From Burkholderiales bacterium PBB3 (lineage in GTDB: Bacteria > Pseudomonadota > Gammaproteobacteria > Burkholderiales > Burkholderiaceae_C), in NCBI GenBank assembly GCA_002256115.1, contig NKIK01000011.1, forward strand, positions 47,091 through 111,090: a DNA stretch of 64,000 nt, written 5' to 3'. The notes under the pieces were generated by a model. The model was not told the origin of the DNA. It did not search any database and was given only the letters and a program-made list of their open reading frames with translations. Below are positions 52,038 through 63,834 of this stretch, piece after piece (within the stretch, counting starts at the first letter, position 1; the number at the start of each line of letters is the position of its first letter). Made by a program: the position numbers and the translations under genes.

Positions 52038-53246
52038 TTACTTCTTGATCGCTGGCTCGGCACTGCGGGTGATCACCTCGTCGCCCGGCTTCAGATCGCC
52101 CGTGATCAACTCGGTGAAGCGGGTGTTGGCAATGCCAATGGTCACGTCGTGCTGTTTGGGCTCTTGCTTCTCGCCCACGGTGTAGATGCGGTAAACCTTG
52201 CGGCCTGCATTCACGGCGGTCAGCACGCCGTCGTCATCGGCGCGGGCTTTGTCTTTGGCGGTATCTTTAGCCGCATTCGGGGCAGAGGCTGCTGACTTTG
52301 CAGCCTTGGCTTTCAGACTGTCCTCATCGGGCCGGAAGCGCAGGGCTGCCGTGGGCAGGCGGGTTACTTTGTCTTTGGTGGCCACCACAATGCGGGTCTG
52401 CGCCGTCATGCCGGGTTTAAGCAACTCCTCGGGGTTGTCCACATCCACGATGATGGTGTAGGTCACCACACCCGCAGTGTTGGTGGAGTTCAATCGGAAC
52501 TGCTGCACCTTGCCTTCAAACTCGCGCTCGGGGTAGGCATCTACCGTAAAACGCACAGCCTGGTTTTGCTTGATCAGGCCCACGTCGGCCTCGCTCACGC
52601 TGGTCTGTATCACCATCTGGCGCAGGTCTTTGGCCAGCAAATACAAATCCGGCGTCTGAAAGCTGGCCGCCACGGTCTGGCCCACATCGGTATTGCGGCG
52701 TATCACCACACCGTCAATCGGCGAGCGAATCACGCTATTGCTCAAGTCGGTCTCGGCCGACTGCACCTGGGCGCGGGCCAGCTCCACATTGGCCGTACCT
52801 GCATCCACTTCGCGCTTACCTTGGTCCAAGGTCAGGGCGGATATGAAGCCAGCCGCAACCAGCTTTTGGTTGCGCTCGTAGGTGGCGCGGGCAAGCACCA
52901 AGGAGGCCTCGGCCGCCCCCAGTTGCGCACGGGTCTGGCGCAGCCGGGCTTCCAGGTTGGCCGGGTCCAGGCGCAGCAGCACCTGGCCTTTGGTCACGTG
53001 GTCATTGAAATCGGCTTTCCGTTCCAGCACCGTACCGCTCACCTGGGTGCCGACGTTGACCGTGATGACGGGCTGCAATGTGCCGGTGGCCAGCACCACC
53101 TGGGTGATCGCGCCCTGGTCGATGGTGGCAGTGCGGAACTTGGGCGTCTCGGGCTTGTCGGCCCGCTTGCTGTAAAGATACGTGCCACCGCCAACCACGG
53201 CAACGGCTACCAACGCATAAATGCTTCGCTTGATCCAAGGCTTCAT
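52038..53246 (-). CDS. MacA-like periplasmic adaptor (HlyD family)
   Basis: 402 residues. One N-terminal membrane helix (SIYALVAVAVVGGGTYLYS) then the MacA-type order: barrel-sandwich/lipoyl domain (VNVGTQVSGTVLERKADF), coiled coil (LRQTRAQLGAAEASLVLARA), second lipoyl half (VIRSPIDGVVIRRNTDVGQ) and beta-barrel. A Lys/Ala-rich insert (KAKAAKSAASAPNAAKD) near 315-340 is atypical. First gene of the efflux operon; it would link the permease to a TolC-type channel, not encoded here. Confidence 0.9.
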   Translation of the reverse strand: MKPWIKRSIYALVAVAVVGGGTYLYSKRADKPETPKFRTATIDQGAITQVVLATGTLQPVITVNVGTQVSGTVLERKADFNDHVTKGQVLLRLDPANLEARLRQTRAQLGAAEASLVLARATYERNQKLVAAGFISALTLDQGKREVDAGTANVELARAQVQSAETDLSNSVIRSPIDGVVIRRNTDVGQTVAASFQTPDLYLLAKDLRQMVIQTSVSEADVGLIKQNQAVRFTVDAYPEREFEGKVQQFRLNSTNTAGVVTYTIIVDVDNPEELLKPGMTAQTRIVVATKDKVTRLPTAALRFRPDEDSLKAKAAKSAASAPNAAKDTAKDKARADDDGVLTAVNAGRKVYRIYTVGEKQEPKQHDVTIGIANTRFTELITGDLKPGDEVITRSAEPAIKK

Positions 53247-53461
53247 GAAACAGGGTCTCCCTATGCACTGCAGTTTAGTGCAGTGGTGTTGGCCCTTGGC
53301 GCTCTGGTTTCAATCCCGTGCCAAGTTGGCAACGCGTTCAGTTCTTTTCAGATAGCTTCAAACGGCAGGGCTCGCACACGCCGCCTATCAGGACTACTAT
53401 GCAAGTGCGATTCGCAAACAACGCGAATTAGCAAGTCAAACCCCAACAAAAGGAAGCCACC

Positions 53462-53779
53462 ATGAAACGCACCCTGTTAGTTGCCGCCGCTATGCTTTTT
53501 GCTAGCACTAGCTCCGTTTTTGCGGCCGATGAATACAACACCGTACCGACCGGTGCCCCGCAGTACAAACAATGTATTGCCTACTCCACCAAGCTCGGCT
53601 GGGAAGGTGGCAATGAAAAGAGCCCGATCAAAGGTCAGACCAAAGTGCAAGCTTTTTGCACCTGCATGTGGAATGAAACACCTGACGATTTCAAGGGCAA
53701 CCTGGCCAAGTTGGCGGATAGCCCCAAGGGCAAAACCATCAACAAAATGTGCGAAAAGTACGCTGACTGGGGTGAGTGA
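53462..53779 (+). CDS. Small secreted Cys protein
   Basis: 105 residues with a signal peptide (LLVAAAMLFASTSSVFA). The mature part (~83 aa) has four Cys (QCIAY, AFCTCMW, KMCEKY), enough for two disulfides. AAGGA ribosome site before the ATG. Divergent from the MacA-like gene. No known family. Confidence 0.65.
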   Translation: MKRTLLVAAAMLFASTSSVFAADEYNTVPTGAPQYKQCIAYSTKLGWEGGNEKSPIKGQTKVQAFCTCMWNETPDDFKGNLAKLADSPKGKTINKMCEKYADWGE

Positions 53780-53889
53780 TTGTTGAACCGGTAGCAGGTC
53801 AGTTTTTTCGACCCGTTACATTTTTGAAGTAGCCCGGCACTGCGCTGCAATTTATACTCACCCGACACCCATGTGTCTAAGGAGACGGT

Positions 53890-54564
53890 ATGAATTGCAG
53901 GATTCGCAGTGCCTTGTTTTTTGCACTCTTTGCAGCTAGCCCCTTCGCGTTTTCTCAGGTCGAAATCAGCGATCCGCCAGAGACGCACCACTTTGGCAAG
54001 ATTCCCCTGAATGCGCTGTATGCCACCCAGTATTTTTCGGCGTTTAACCGCGGTAGCAAGCCAGTCACTTTGGGCACCGTCGCGGTAGACGCTGGCGACA
54101 TCTTTGTGTGTTTGGCCATTGGCTGCCCCACCGTGGCGCCGCAGGATTTTGTGGTGGGCAAGGGCGTGGGTTGCACTGGCGCGGTGTTGCAACCGGGTGA
54201 GGGCTGCTCCACATTGGTGAGCTTTGTGCCCACATCGGTCGGCGAGCGAATGGCGCGCTTGGTAGTTCCGGTCAATGGCGGCACCCCGGTGACCCGCAGA
54301 GTCACAGGCACTGGCACCGCGCCACCGCTGGACTGTGTGCTGGATTGGGCGGAGCAAGAGTACAAAACACTGCTGACCGCACCCACGGCCAGCTTCTTGA
54401 TCTCGCCCTTTTATGCCCGTTGTTACCAGGGCGGTGCGTTGTGCTTGGCGGCTGATCTGGCCGTGCCCACGTTTGCCCCTGCTAGTGTGTATGTCTATCA
54501 AAACCAGACGCTGCAGTCACTCGGCCGTTTGAGCGACTTTGCTGCATTGGCCAAGTGCCAGTGA
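53890..54564 (+). CDS. Secreted protein with Ig-like repeat and C-terminal Cys-DW domain
   Basis: 224 residues. Signal peptide (RSALFFALFAASPFAFSQ). The middle resembles a HYDIN/ASPM-type Ig-like domain of the choice-of-anchor class: THHFGKIPLNALYATQYFSAFN, LQPGEGCSTLVSFVPTSVGE, VTRRVTGTGT. The end (CVLDWAEQEYKTLL; FYARCY; VYVYQNQTLQSLGRLSDF; KCQ) is the same small tail as in the gene at 49446. AAGGAG ribosome site 5 bp before the ATG. Convergent with the PadR gene. Confidence 0.7.
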   Translation: MNCRIRSALFFALFAASPFAFSQVEISDPPETHHFGKIPLNALYATQYFSAFNRGSKPVTLGTVAVDAGDIFVCLAIGCPTVAPQDFVVGKGVGCTGAVLQPGEGCSTLVSFVPTSVGERMARLVVPVNGGTPVTRRVTGTGTAPPLDCVLDWAEQEYKTLLTAPTASFLISPFYARCYQGGALCLAADLAVPTFAPASVYVYQNQTLQSLGRLSDFAALAKCQ

Positions 54565-54577
54565 TGGGGCTTAGACC

Positions 54578-55129
54578 CTAGCCGGGCAGGGTAGCCAGCA
54601 CCTGCAGCATCTCCCGCGCCCAGGCAATCGAGCCTTCCTCGTACATGATTCCCTTTTTCAAAATCATGTGGTGGATACGGGCCTCGCGCGAAAGATGCGT
54701 TAGAGGTTTGCCGTTCAAAAAGTCGCGCTGCTCAATCTCCCGGTAGTGGCCTAGTTTGTCTTGGTGTAAGGCAATTCGACGCTGCAGTTCGGTCTGCAAA
54801 TCCACCTCGCCCAACACGGCGTCGGCCCGTAGTTTGACCATGAATTCATCCCGCAAATCCATGGGTGCGGCGGGCTCGGCGGCCCAGCGGGCCAGCTCGG
54901 CGCGGCCCTCGGGCAGCACGTGGTATTCGCGTTTGCGGGTCTTGCCCGCATCGGCTGGCACGCTAGACGCTATCCAGCCCGCAGCCTCCATGCGGCCCAG
55001 TTCTCGGTAAATTTGCTGGTGGGTGGCATGCCAGAAGTAGCCTATGGATTTGTCAAAACGCCGCGCCAGGTCATAGCCCGAAGATGACTTTTCAATCAGC
55101 GAGGTGAGGACGGCGTGAGACAAAGACAT
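54578..55129 (-). CDS. PadR-family transcriptional regulator
   Basis: 183 residues from the ATG at 55129; the longer frame to 55204 would run through the operators. Winged helix: LSHAVLTSLIEKSSSGYDLARRF, WHATHQQIYRELGRMEAAGWI, YHVLPEGRAELARW. The C-terminal Vir_Reg/helical domain (RDEFMVKLRADAVLG; REARIHHMIL) is intact. Divergent from the dienoyl-CoA-reductase-like gene, with two identical operators between them; likely an autoregulating repressor responding to a phenolic or acyl ligand. Confidence 0.92.
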   Translation of the reverse strand: MSLSHAVLTSLIEKSSSGYDLARRFDKSIGYFWHATHQQIYRELGRMEAAGWIASSVPADAGKTRKREYHVLPEGRAELARWAAEPAAPMDLRDEFMVKLRADAVLGEVDLQTELQRRIALHQDKLGHYREIEQRDFLNGKPLTHLSREARIHHMILKKGIMYEEGSIAWAREMLQVLATLPG

Positions 55130-55158
55130 GCGGGTGAGTCTATGCGGCGCTGCACAAC

Positions 55159-57747
<2,589 letters not shown>

Positions 57748-57776
57748 GGCGAAAACTGAGGAGAAAAGCCAGGGCG

Positions 57777-57816
57777 AAAAAAATCCCGCGTGTGGCCGTT
57801 TGGCCAACTCGCGGGA
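57777..57816 (-). terminator. Intrinsic terminator of the TonB-receptor gene
   Basis: On the minus strand a stem TCCCGCG/CGCGGGA (57784-57790 and 57810-57816) encloses a second hairpin (TGGCC-gttt-GGCCA) and is followed by seven T (57777-57783). Also able to stop plus-strand readthrough from the reductase. Confidence 0.78.
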
Positions 57817-57849
57817 CTTATAGGACTTGTAAAGTACTTTTACAGGGCT

Positions 57850-60144
57850 TTAGAAGCTGGACTTGAACTGCAGGCCGAAGCTGCGGGGTTCATTAATGAT
57901 GCCGGTCAGGTTATTGAAGTCGATGGCCGCAATCACCTGTTGGTTGTTGGTGATATTGCGGGCATAGGCTGCAATTTCGTACTTGCCGTCAGCCCAACCG
58001 TAACCCACGCGCAAGCCACCTTCCAGCGCCGCTTTGGCTTTGTATTCCTTGGCCTCATACAAGAACATGTTGTAGGTGTCTTTGTAAGCCCAGTCGGTCA
58101 AGATATACAGGTCGCCATTGCCGATCTGGGTGCTGTACTTCAGCGTCCAGTTCACGGTCCACTTGGGCGCGCGGGGCAGGGGGTTGCCACCAATCAAGAC
58201 CGTGCCCGCCAAGGGGCCGGGTTTGTTCAACACAGTACAGCCGGTGTTGGCTTCCAGGAACTGGAAGTTAGCATTGCCGCAGGGCGCCACAAACAGAGCA
58301 CCATCCTTGATTTCGGTTTCGTTGTAGCTCAGGCCAATGCTGGTTTTCCAGTCGCGCGCAATGATGGCTTGGGCATCCAGCTCAAAACCGGACCCAACGG
58401 CTTCCTTGGCATTCACCAAGCGGTTCTGGTTCAGGCTGCCGCTACCGGCGGTGAGCTGCAAATCCTTGATGGTGTAGCTGAACACGGTACCGCTGATGCG
58501 GGCTGTTTTGTCCATCACATCGGCTTTAAAGCCAGCTTCAAACGACAGCGCTTTTTCGGAATTGGCCACCGAGATGGTGTCGCCAAACAACACACGCCCC
58601 TGGATACTCGGCGCGCGGTAACCGGTCGCTACGCGCCCAAATACGGATACGTTTTTGTCGATGTTGTAGTTGGCACCCAGATCCCAACTCCAGTCGGTCG
58701 ACGAGGGGCTGGCAAATAGCGGGCCGGCATTGGCACCGCCAAAGGGGGTTTGGGTGCGCGCGGCATCAAACACCTTTTTATCGTCGGTGTAGCGAAGACC
58801 ACCGCGGATTTTCAGATCCGGTGACACCGCATAGTTCAAGCTGCCAAATGCCGCCCACGACGTGGAGTCTTGGTGCTGCACCGCGTATCCATTTTGTGGG
58901 TCGCCCGGCGCAAACGAATCGAAGTTGAAGCTATCGACCTGCAGGGTTTCATTGAAGTAGTACAGGCCACCAATCCACTGCAAAGCGTCTTTGGTGTTGG
59001 ACTGCACACGGATTTCTTGCGTGGTCTGTTTCAGGTTGGGCAAACCATCGGCCGTTTGGGCGTCAAAGGGAATGACGGAGGGCTGACCAGTGAACTTGGG
59101 GCCATCCGCCAGGCCACCAAAGCGGCTTCCAAAGCCACCGTCCACATCTCCCCGGCTGTAGAACTTGGCGGTGTCGTAGGCCGTGATGGAGTGCACCGTC
59201 ATACCGTCCAGGTCCCAGCGCAGGCGGGCACTGACGCCGTTGGACTGCAGGGTCTGGCTGTTGTAGCCGTCTGTGGGGTAGACGCTGGCGTCAAATCCAT
59301 CGACCAGATCATTGGTGCCGCGCTTGATGATGTTGGCGCGGAAGGTGGTTGCGCTACCATCGTAGTCGCGGCCATGGATATTGAACAGTCCGCTAAAGTT
59401 ACCGTTCTTGTAGGCCGCTTGCAGGCGGTAGGCCCTGTCGTCGTAGCCTTCGAGTTCTTTGGTCGCGTCCGCTCGTGGGTTAAAGACGCGGTCGTTGGCA
59501 CGTTGCAACATGACCGATGCGCGTACTTGCAGGTCATCGCTGACTGGGGCGTTGATCGCGGCATCGATATTGACCGCACCGTTGTTGCCCAGGCCCAAAG
59601 AAGCGTATCCCTCAAACTTCTTGGTGGGTTTGACCGACTCAATCTTCATGACACCCGCGGGGGAGTTGCGCCCGAAAAGGGTGCCTTGCGGGCCACGCAA
59701 AACTTCCACCTGCTGCACGTCAAAAATAGGGAAGCCTTTGAGCATGGGACTTTCTTGCACCACATCGTCAAACACCACGCCCACGGGCTGCGAAGCGTTC
59801 AAGTCAAAGTCCGTATTGCCCAGGCCGCGAATGTAGAAGCGGGGAAAGGTGCGGCCAAAGTCAGACTCAATGTTCAGGCTGGGCACACGGCCCGACAGGG
59901 CGCGAATGTCTTGGCCACTGGCACTGACCGTTTCCAGGGCCTCGGGGTTCATGGTGGAGATGGACAACGGCACATCTTTGATGTTTTCTGAGCGGCGCGA
60001 TCCGGTCACGATGACGGCTTCGAGCTGACCGGGTGCAGTTGGCGCTGCCGCCGGTGCGCTGGTTTGGGCGAAGGCGGCTTGCATGGGGAAGGCGGATGCC
60101 AGGGCCACGGTTAGCAAACTGAGTTTGATGCTTTGTCTTTTCAC
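57850..60144 (-). CDS. TonB-dependent outer-membrane receptor
   Basis: 764 residues from the GTG at 60144, chosen because AAAAGGA lies 8 bp upstream and a signal peptide follows (LSLLTVALASAFPMQAAFAQ). Plug domain ~35-165 (EAVIVTGSRRSENIKDVPLS; VEVLRGPQGTLFGRNS), 22-strand barrel after that with the SFGLQFKSSF C-terminus. Related to the pesticin/ferrichrome-type receptor class typical of Comamonadaceae; substrate (siderophore or small organic) not readable. Its TonB-box-like segment is after the signal peptide. Confidence 0.9.
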   Translation of the reverse strand: MKRQSIKLSLLTVALASAFPMQAAFAQTSAPAAAPTAPGQLEAVIVTGSRRSENIKDVPLSISTMNPEALETVSASGQDIRALSGRVPSLNIESDFGRTFPRFYIRGLGNTDFDLNASQPVGVVFDDVVQESPMLKGFPIFDVQQVEVLRGPQGTLFGRNSPAGVMKIESVKPTKKFEGYASLGLGNNGAVNIDAAINAPVSDDLQVRASVMLQRANDRVFNPRADATKELEGYDDRAYRLQAAYKNGNFSGLFNIHGRDYDGSATTFRANIIKRGTNDLVDGFDASVYPTDGYNSQTLQSNGVSARLRWDLDGMTVHSITAYDTAKFYSRGDVDGGFGSRFGGLADGPKFTGQPSVIPFDAQTADGLPNLKQTTQEIRVQSNTKDALQWIGGLYYFNETLQVDSFNFDSFAPGDPQNGYAVQHQDSTSWAAFGSLNYAVSPDLKIRGGLRYTDDKKVFDAARTQTPFGGANAGPLFASPSSTDWSWDLGANYNIDKNVSVFGRVATGYRAPSIQGRVLFGDTISVANSEKALSFEAGFKADVMDKTARISGTVFSYTIKDLQLTAGSGSLNQNRLVNAKEAVGSGFELDAQAIIARDWKTSIGLSYNETEIKDGALFVAPCGNANFQFLEANTGCTVLNKPGPLAGTVLIGGNPLPRAPKWTVNWTLKYSTQIGNGDLYILTDWAYKDTYNMFLYEAKEYKAKAALEGGLRVGYGWADGKYEIAAYARNITNNQQVIAAIDFNNLTGIINEPRSFGLQFKSSF

Positions 60145-60315
60145 TGAAGCTGTCCTTTTGGTCAAGAAAAAAATAAAAGTTTTACCGGGCGGGGCGTTGG
60201 CAGAAAACCTAAACCCCGCCGGGCGAAAACCGACGTCTGAGGGATGCACTAAACCGGAACCGATGGGGGTACCAGAAATTAATGAAGGCGTGATGAATCA
60301 CGCATTCATGGGTTG

Positions 60316-60344
60316 TTTATCTCTGTTTACTGGGCCTAAGTCAA
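60316..60344 (-). promoter_or_regulatory. Sigma70 promoter candidate of the TonB receptor
   Basis: On the minus strand TTGACT (60339-60344), 17 bp, GATAAA (60316-60321), about 170 bp upstream of the receptor start. No Fur box recognised. Confidence 0.5.
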
Positions 60345-60488
60345 CGATTTGGGATGCAGAGAACGTGCCAGTTACGAAAACTGCAATGGCCGTTGCGCGC
60401 ATCTAACAAATGGCTGTCTTTGTGCTGTCACAAAAGCTTCACAAAGCCTTGCTTTAGCTTGGATGTACCGGAGTAAGCGCAGCCTATT

Positions 60489-60544
60489 TGCTATACAAAT
60501 AGGAGCTGCCCTCGCACTGTCCAAGGCCTACGGGGCACTTTGCA
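60489..60544 (-). repeat. 56-bp dispersed repeat, copy 9 (only minus-strand copy)
   Basis: Reads on the minus strand TTGGACAGTGCGAGGGCAGC then TCCTATTTGTATAGCA. The 3' 16 bp equal copies 1-3; the 5' end is diverged. Confidence 0.85.
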
Positions 60545-60651
60545 ATTTAATCTGCGAGTCCAATCTGCGATTCGCGTTAATGATTTTTTCAGATTGGCGG
60601 TTCACACTGGACAGATCAATAACGTAAATAGGTCAAACAGACCGCCGAACC

Positions 60652-61626
60652 ATGACACTTGCCTTCCATGATGAAACGATTGAGAACGATCTCAATAATG
60701 CTGAGGCCGCTGCTGCGGGGCGGCGTAGTACTTGGGTCAGCGTAGGTCTCAACTTGACTCTCTCAATTGCTCAGATCTCTATGGGAGCCTTTGCAAAATC
60801 GCAAGCGCTAATCGCGGATGGCATTCACTCTTTGTCAGATTTGGTTGCTGACGGAATAGTTTTGTTCGCAAGCCACCATAGCCAAAAAGAAGCAGACCAA
60901 GGCCACCCATATGGCCATCAGCGGTTTGAAACTGCCGCAACAATGGTGCTTGGGATATTGTTGCTCGCCGTCGGAATCGGCATGCTTTGGTCTGCAGTCA
61001 TCAAACTGCAAGCACCAGATGCGGTTCAAAAAATACACAGCGTGGCGCTGTGGGTCACAGCAGTCAGTTTAATGACAAAAGAACTGCTATTTCGCTACAT
61101 GCTCAAAGTTGCCAAGAGAGTCAAATCCAGCATGCTGGTGGCCAATGCATGGCACGCGCGCTCGGATGCAGCATCCTCGCTGGTTGTGGGTATTGGCATA
61201 GTCGGCAGCCTGGCAGGCTATCCAATTTTGGACACTATTGCTGCTCTAATTGTGGGTCTTATGGTCTTTAAGATGGGCTGGGGTTTTGGATGGGATGCGC
61301 TGCATGATCTGATGGATCGCGCGGTAGATGAGCAAGAAGTCTTGGCAATTCGCAAAACTCTGCTGGAGACTCTGGGCGTGAGCAACGTTCATGACGTACA
61401 CACACGCAAAATGGGTGACATGATTGTGGTGGACGCGCACATCGAGGTAGATGCGGCTTTAACCGTCGAGGCGGGTCACGATATTGCCGTAGCGGCAAGA
61501 AGCAACGTCATGCAGCGCCACCGAGTTCTCAATCTGATAGTGCATGTTGACCCGTGGCATCGGCCAGACCTGGATCACGCGATACCGGTTGTGCGCAATG
61601 CCGCCCATGACAATTTACAAAGCTGA
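60652..61626 (+). CDS. Cation diffusion facilitator (CDF) metal exporter
   Basis: 324 residues, six-helix type. Metal site A: DGIHSLSD (Asp56, Asp63 region) and NAWHARSDAASS on the later helix; HPYGHQRFE is the family loop. The cytoplasmic C-terminal domain has HDVHTRKMGDMIVVDAHIEVDAALTVEAGHDIA, as in zinc/iron FieF-like proteins. Exports Zn2+, Fe2+ or related ions. Divergent from the TonB receptor. Confidence 0.9.
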   Translation: MTLAFHDETIENDLNNAEAAAAGRRSTWVSVGLNLTLSIAQISMGAFAKSQALIADGIHSLSDLVADGIVLFASHHSQKEADQGHPYGHQRFETAATMVLGILLLAVGIGMLWSAVIKLQAPDAVQKIHSVALWVTAVSLMTKELLFRYMLKVAKRVKSSMLVANAWHARSDAASSLVVGIGIVGSLAGYPILDTIAALIVGLMVFKMGWGFGWDALHDLMDRAVDEQEVLAIRKTLLETLGVSNVHDVHTRKMGDMIVVDAHIEVDAALTVEAGHDIAVAARSNVMQRHRVLNLIVHVDPWHRPDLDHAIPVVRNAAHDNLQS

Positions 61627-61673
61627 TGGGATAAGGCTGCTCTGCAACATAGGTGCTGCAGAAATAGCGTAAG

Positions 61674-62993
61674 TCACTCCCTCGCATCTGCTGGAAGATA
61701 GCCGCGCCATCGCTTGATCTGCAATGCGGAGGCACGGCCTTTCAGCGTTACTCTTTCTGGGGATGAAAATTTATCTGAAAACCCGGCGCTAGCTAGGGTT
61801 GAAATGTCTGCAATGATCTCTCCCTTCTTTGCGATTTCCGAAAATCTCGCTGCGACGTTCACACTGTCGCCAATGACTGTGTAGTCCAACCGATCAGGCG
61901 AACCAATGCTACCCACGATGACGGGGCCTTCATGTATCCCAATCCCCAGGTATCGCTCTATGTCTGGTCTTGCGCTGCAGCTTTGCAAAACCTCTTGGGC
62001 GCAGGCAATCGCGCGCTGTGAACGACTCACGCCAACAAAGACAGCCAGCACAGCATCGCCGATTATTTTGTCAACGTCTCCACCAAACTTGTGAATGGCT
62101 TGGACTTGGATGTCGATCAGCGTGTTGAGTAGACCGACAACTTGCATGGGCGAGTTCTCTTCTGCATAGCTGGTAAAACTTCTTACGTCTGCAAAATACA
62201 GACAAACATCAACCGTACGCCCCGCGTTCAAGCCACTTTGTGCTGTTAGAGCAGCATTTGCCGCGCGGCGAGATACAAACTTTTCAAGCCGCATTTGCAA
62301 ATCCAAGGCCTGGGTGGTTCGGTGGTCTATTTCTTGCTGCGCCTTGCGCACAAGATGTATGAGAAATGCCAGCACCAGCGACAACAGCAAAAGCGGGATT
62401 AGAAGCAAAGACAGCACACTAGAAGACAACAGATTTGCCAGCCATGTTTCAGGCTCATACAACTCGACAACGAGTGCATCCCGCGTCGAATCTGGCGGGA
62501 GATAGATATATAACTCGTAGACTATTTCAGTATCCAGACTCGTAAGCGCGGCGGTCGCGTTTTTTGTCCTCAGTGCCCTTGCCAATCCGCTAGCCTTCTC
62601 CATGTCGCCAATTTCACTACGTGTGGTTGAGTACAACACTCGACCCGTGGTGTCGTAGAGTTTGATTTTCGGAAGCTCTCTGTCGCTGGCTAGCTGATCA
62701 ATGGCGTCAGCAAATATTTTTGTAGCACCCCTTTCCCATTCATCTTGCGGGATATTCGCATGCGTCAGTTTTTCCCACAGCGTGGGCTGCTCCCGCTGGA
62801 CTGATTTCAAGATGGCTCGTGCCTGCCGTTGCGCAATCTTTAGATATTCTTCCGTAATGAATTGGCGTGCACTCCAAGCCATAGTTCCCAGCAATATGAC
62901 TATGCCCGCCACCAGACCAGGCAATACGAAAAGTATAAAGCGTTTATACAAGGGGTAGGCCTCGCTCCCTGGTACTGGCGGCTGTTTAAACAT
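61674..62993 (-). CDS. Membrane class III adenylate/guanylate cyclase
   Basis: 439 residues from the ATG at 62993; the frame is open to 63065 but that part lies inside a hairpin. Two TM segments (FILFVLPGLVAGIVILLG ~19-37; SLLLIPLLLLSLVLAFLI ~195-215) enclose a ~145-residue periplasmic sensor. Catalytic domain ~265-430: metal Asp in YFADVRSFTSY and GGDVDKIIGDAVLAVF, GIGIHEGPVIVGSIGS and VIGDSVNVAARFSEIA. Cyclic nucleotide synthesis triggered by an unknown periplasmic signal. 3' end overlaps nothing; downstream of the disrupted DUF5666 gene. Confidence 0.87.
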   Translation of the reverse strand: MFKQPPVPGSEAYPLYKRFILFVLPGLVAGIVILLGTMAWSARQFITEEYLKIAQRQARAILKSVQREQPTLWEKLTHANIPQDEWERGATKIFADAIDQLASDRELPKIKLYDTTGRVLYSTTRSEIGDMEKASGLARALRTKNATAALTSLDTEIVYELYIYLPPDSTRDALVVELYEPETWLANLLSSSVLSLLLIPLLLLSLVLAFLIHLVRKAQQEIDHRTTQALDLQMRLEKFVSRRAANAALTAQSGLNAGRTVDVCLYFADVRSFTSYAEENSPMQVVGLLNTLIDIQVQAIHKFGGDVDKIIGDAVLAVFVGVSRSQRAIACAQEVLQSCSARPDIERYLGIGIHEGPVIVGSIGSPDRLDYTVIGDSVNVAARFSEIAKKGEIIADISTLASAGFSDKFSSPERVTLKGRASALQIKRWRGYLPADARE

Positions 62994-63030
62994 AGGTGTG
63001 CAGGCTAAGTGACCATTCTTTTGAGGATGA

Positions 63031-63066
63031 AATGAAATACACGGCGCAAGCGCCGTGTATTTCATT
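63031..63066. terminator. Perfect 16-bp hairpin between DUF5666 and cyclase genes
   Basis: Arms 63031-63046 and 63051-63066 (ATGAAATACACGGCG and its complement) with loop CAAG. It contains the TAA stop (63065-63067) of the DUF5666 frame. The U-rich tail is weak, so terminator activity is plausible, not certain. Confidence 0.6.
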
Positions 63067-63810
63067 ACTTGATTTCTAGCTTGATTGCTACAAAAACGCC
63101 AGCTGCGTTCTGACTACCCTTCATTTCAATGAAACTGCCATCGCGCAAAGGGCCACGTTCAGGGTGCTCTATCGCAGCACCAGATGCATTTACCCGAACG
63201 CCATTTACAGTGAAATCAGATAAGGACTTGTAGTTGGCTACCGCACCGTAAGTCTCATAGTAGCCGCCACTTACGACCACTATTTTCTGGTCATCGTTGC
63301 TGGAGCCGCTGCCTGCCGTTGTCGTTACGCCATCTGGGTTGGCCGTACTGCCCGTAGTGGTTCCTGCTCCATTTTTGATTTCAACTTTACTTGCCTTCAA
63401 CACAGCACCCAGCATGGCACCCTTAACCTCAAGGTAACTACCTACCTTAAGCAAACTGGCAGTCAACCCTGGAATTGCTGACGCATCGACCGTCACACCG
63501 TTGACTACGAAGTTTGAAAGCGAAGAGTAGGCGCTGACGTTGCCATAAAGTTCATTTTTGAAGCCCGCTTGTGATTCGCGGTATCCCTCGAACTCGATTT
63601 GACTCACTTTGAGTTTGGAGCCGTCCCAAACACCTTGGGCTTCTACTACATCGCCCGCTTTCGGTGCGCTCCCACTGCCGCCCACTAGAACTGCGGATGA
63701 GATGTCTACAGGCGTTCCATCGATAGTGAATTGACCAGCCACCGCCGTGTTGCTGATGACGCCCTTGAGTTTGAGCGTCGTATTGGATGAATAAGAAGTT
63801 GTAGCAACTA
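63065..63810 (-). pseudogene. DUF5666 protein, N-terminus lost at an IS junction
   Basis: The open frame begins without an ATG right after the IS630-like sequence (in-frame TGA at 63827-63829) and reads TTSYSSNTTLKLKGVISNTA before the first GTG at 63742. The remaining ~245 residues hold three or four DUF5666 units (VNGVTVDAS; VKGAMLGAVLKASKVEIKNG; VNGVRVNASG), a secreted beta-repeat family. The signal peptide is missing, so the product can hardly be exported. Insertion of the IS is the likely cause. Confidence 0.75.
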
Positions 63811-63834
63811 TTGACGTTTTCGTAAATCATGACA

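Larger units (their letters stand above)
60145..60651. other. Divergent intergenic region of the TonB receptor and CDF genes
   Basis: About 500 bp. It holds an imperfect GC-rich hairpin (60184-60226) in the receptor leader, the receptor promoter candidate and repeat copy 9. No credible gene or RNA seen. Confidence 0.5.
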
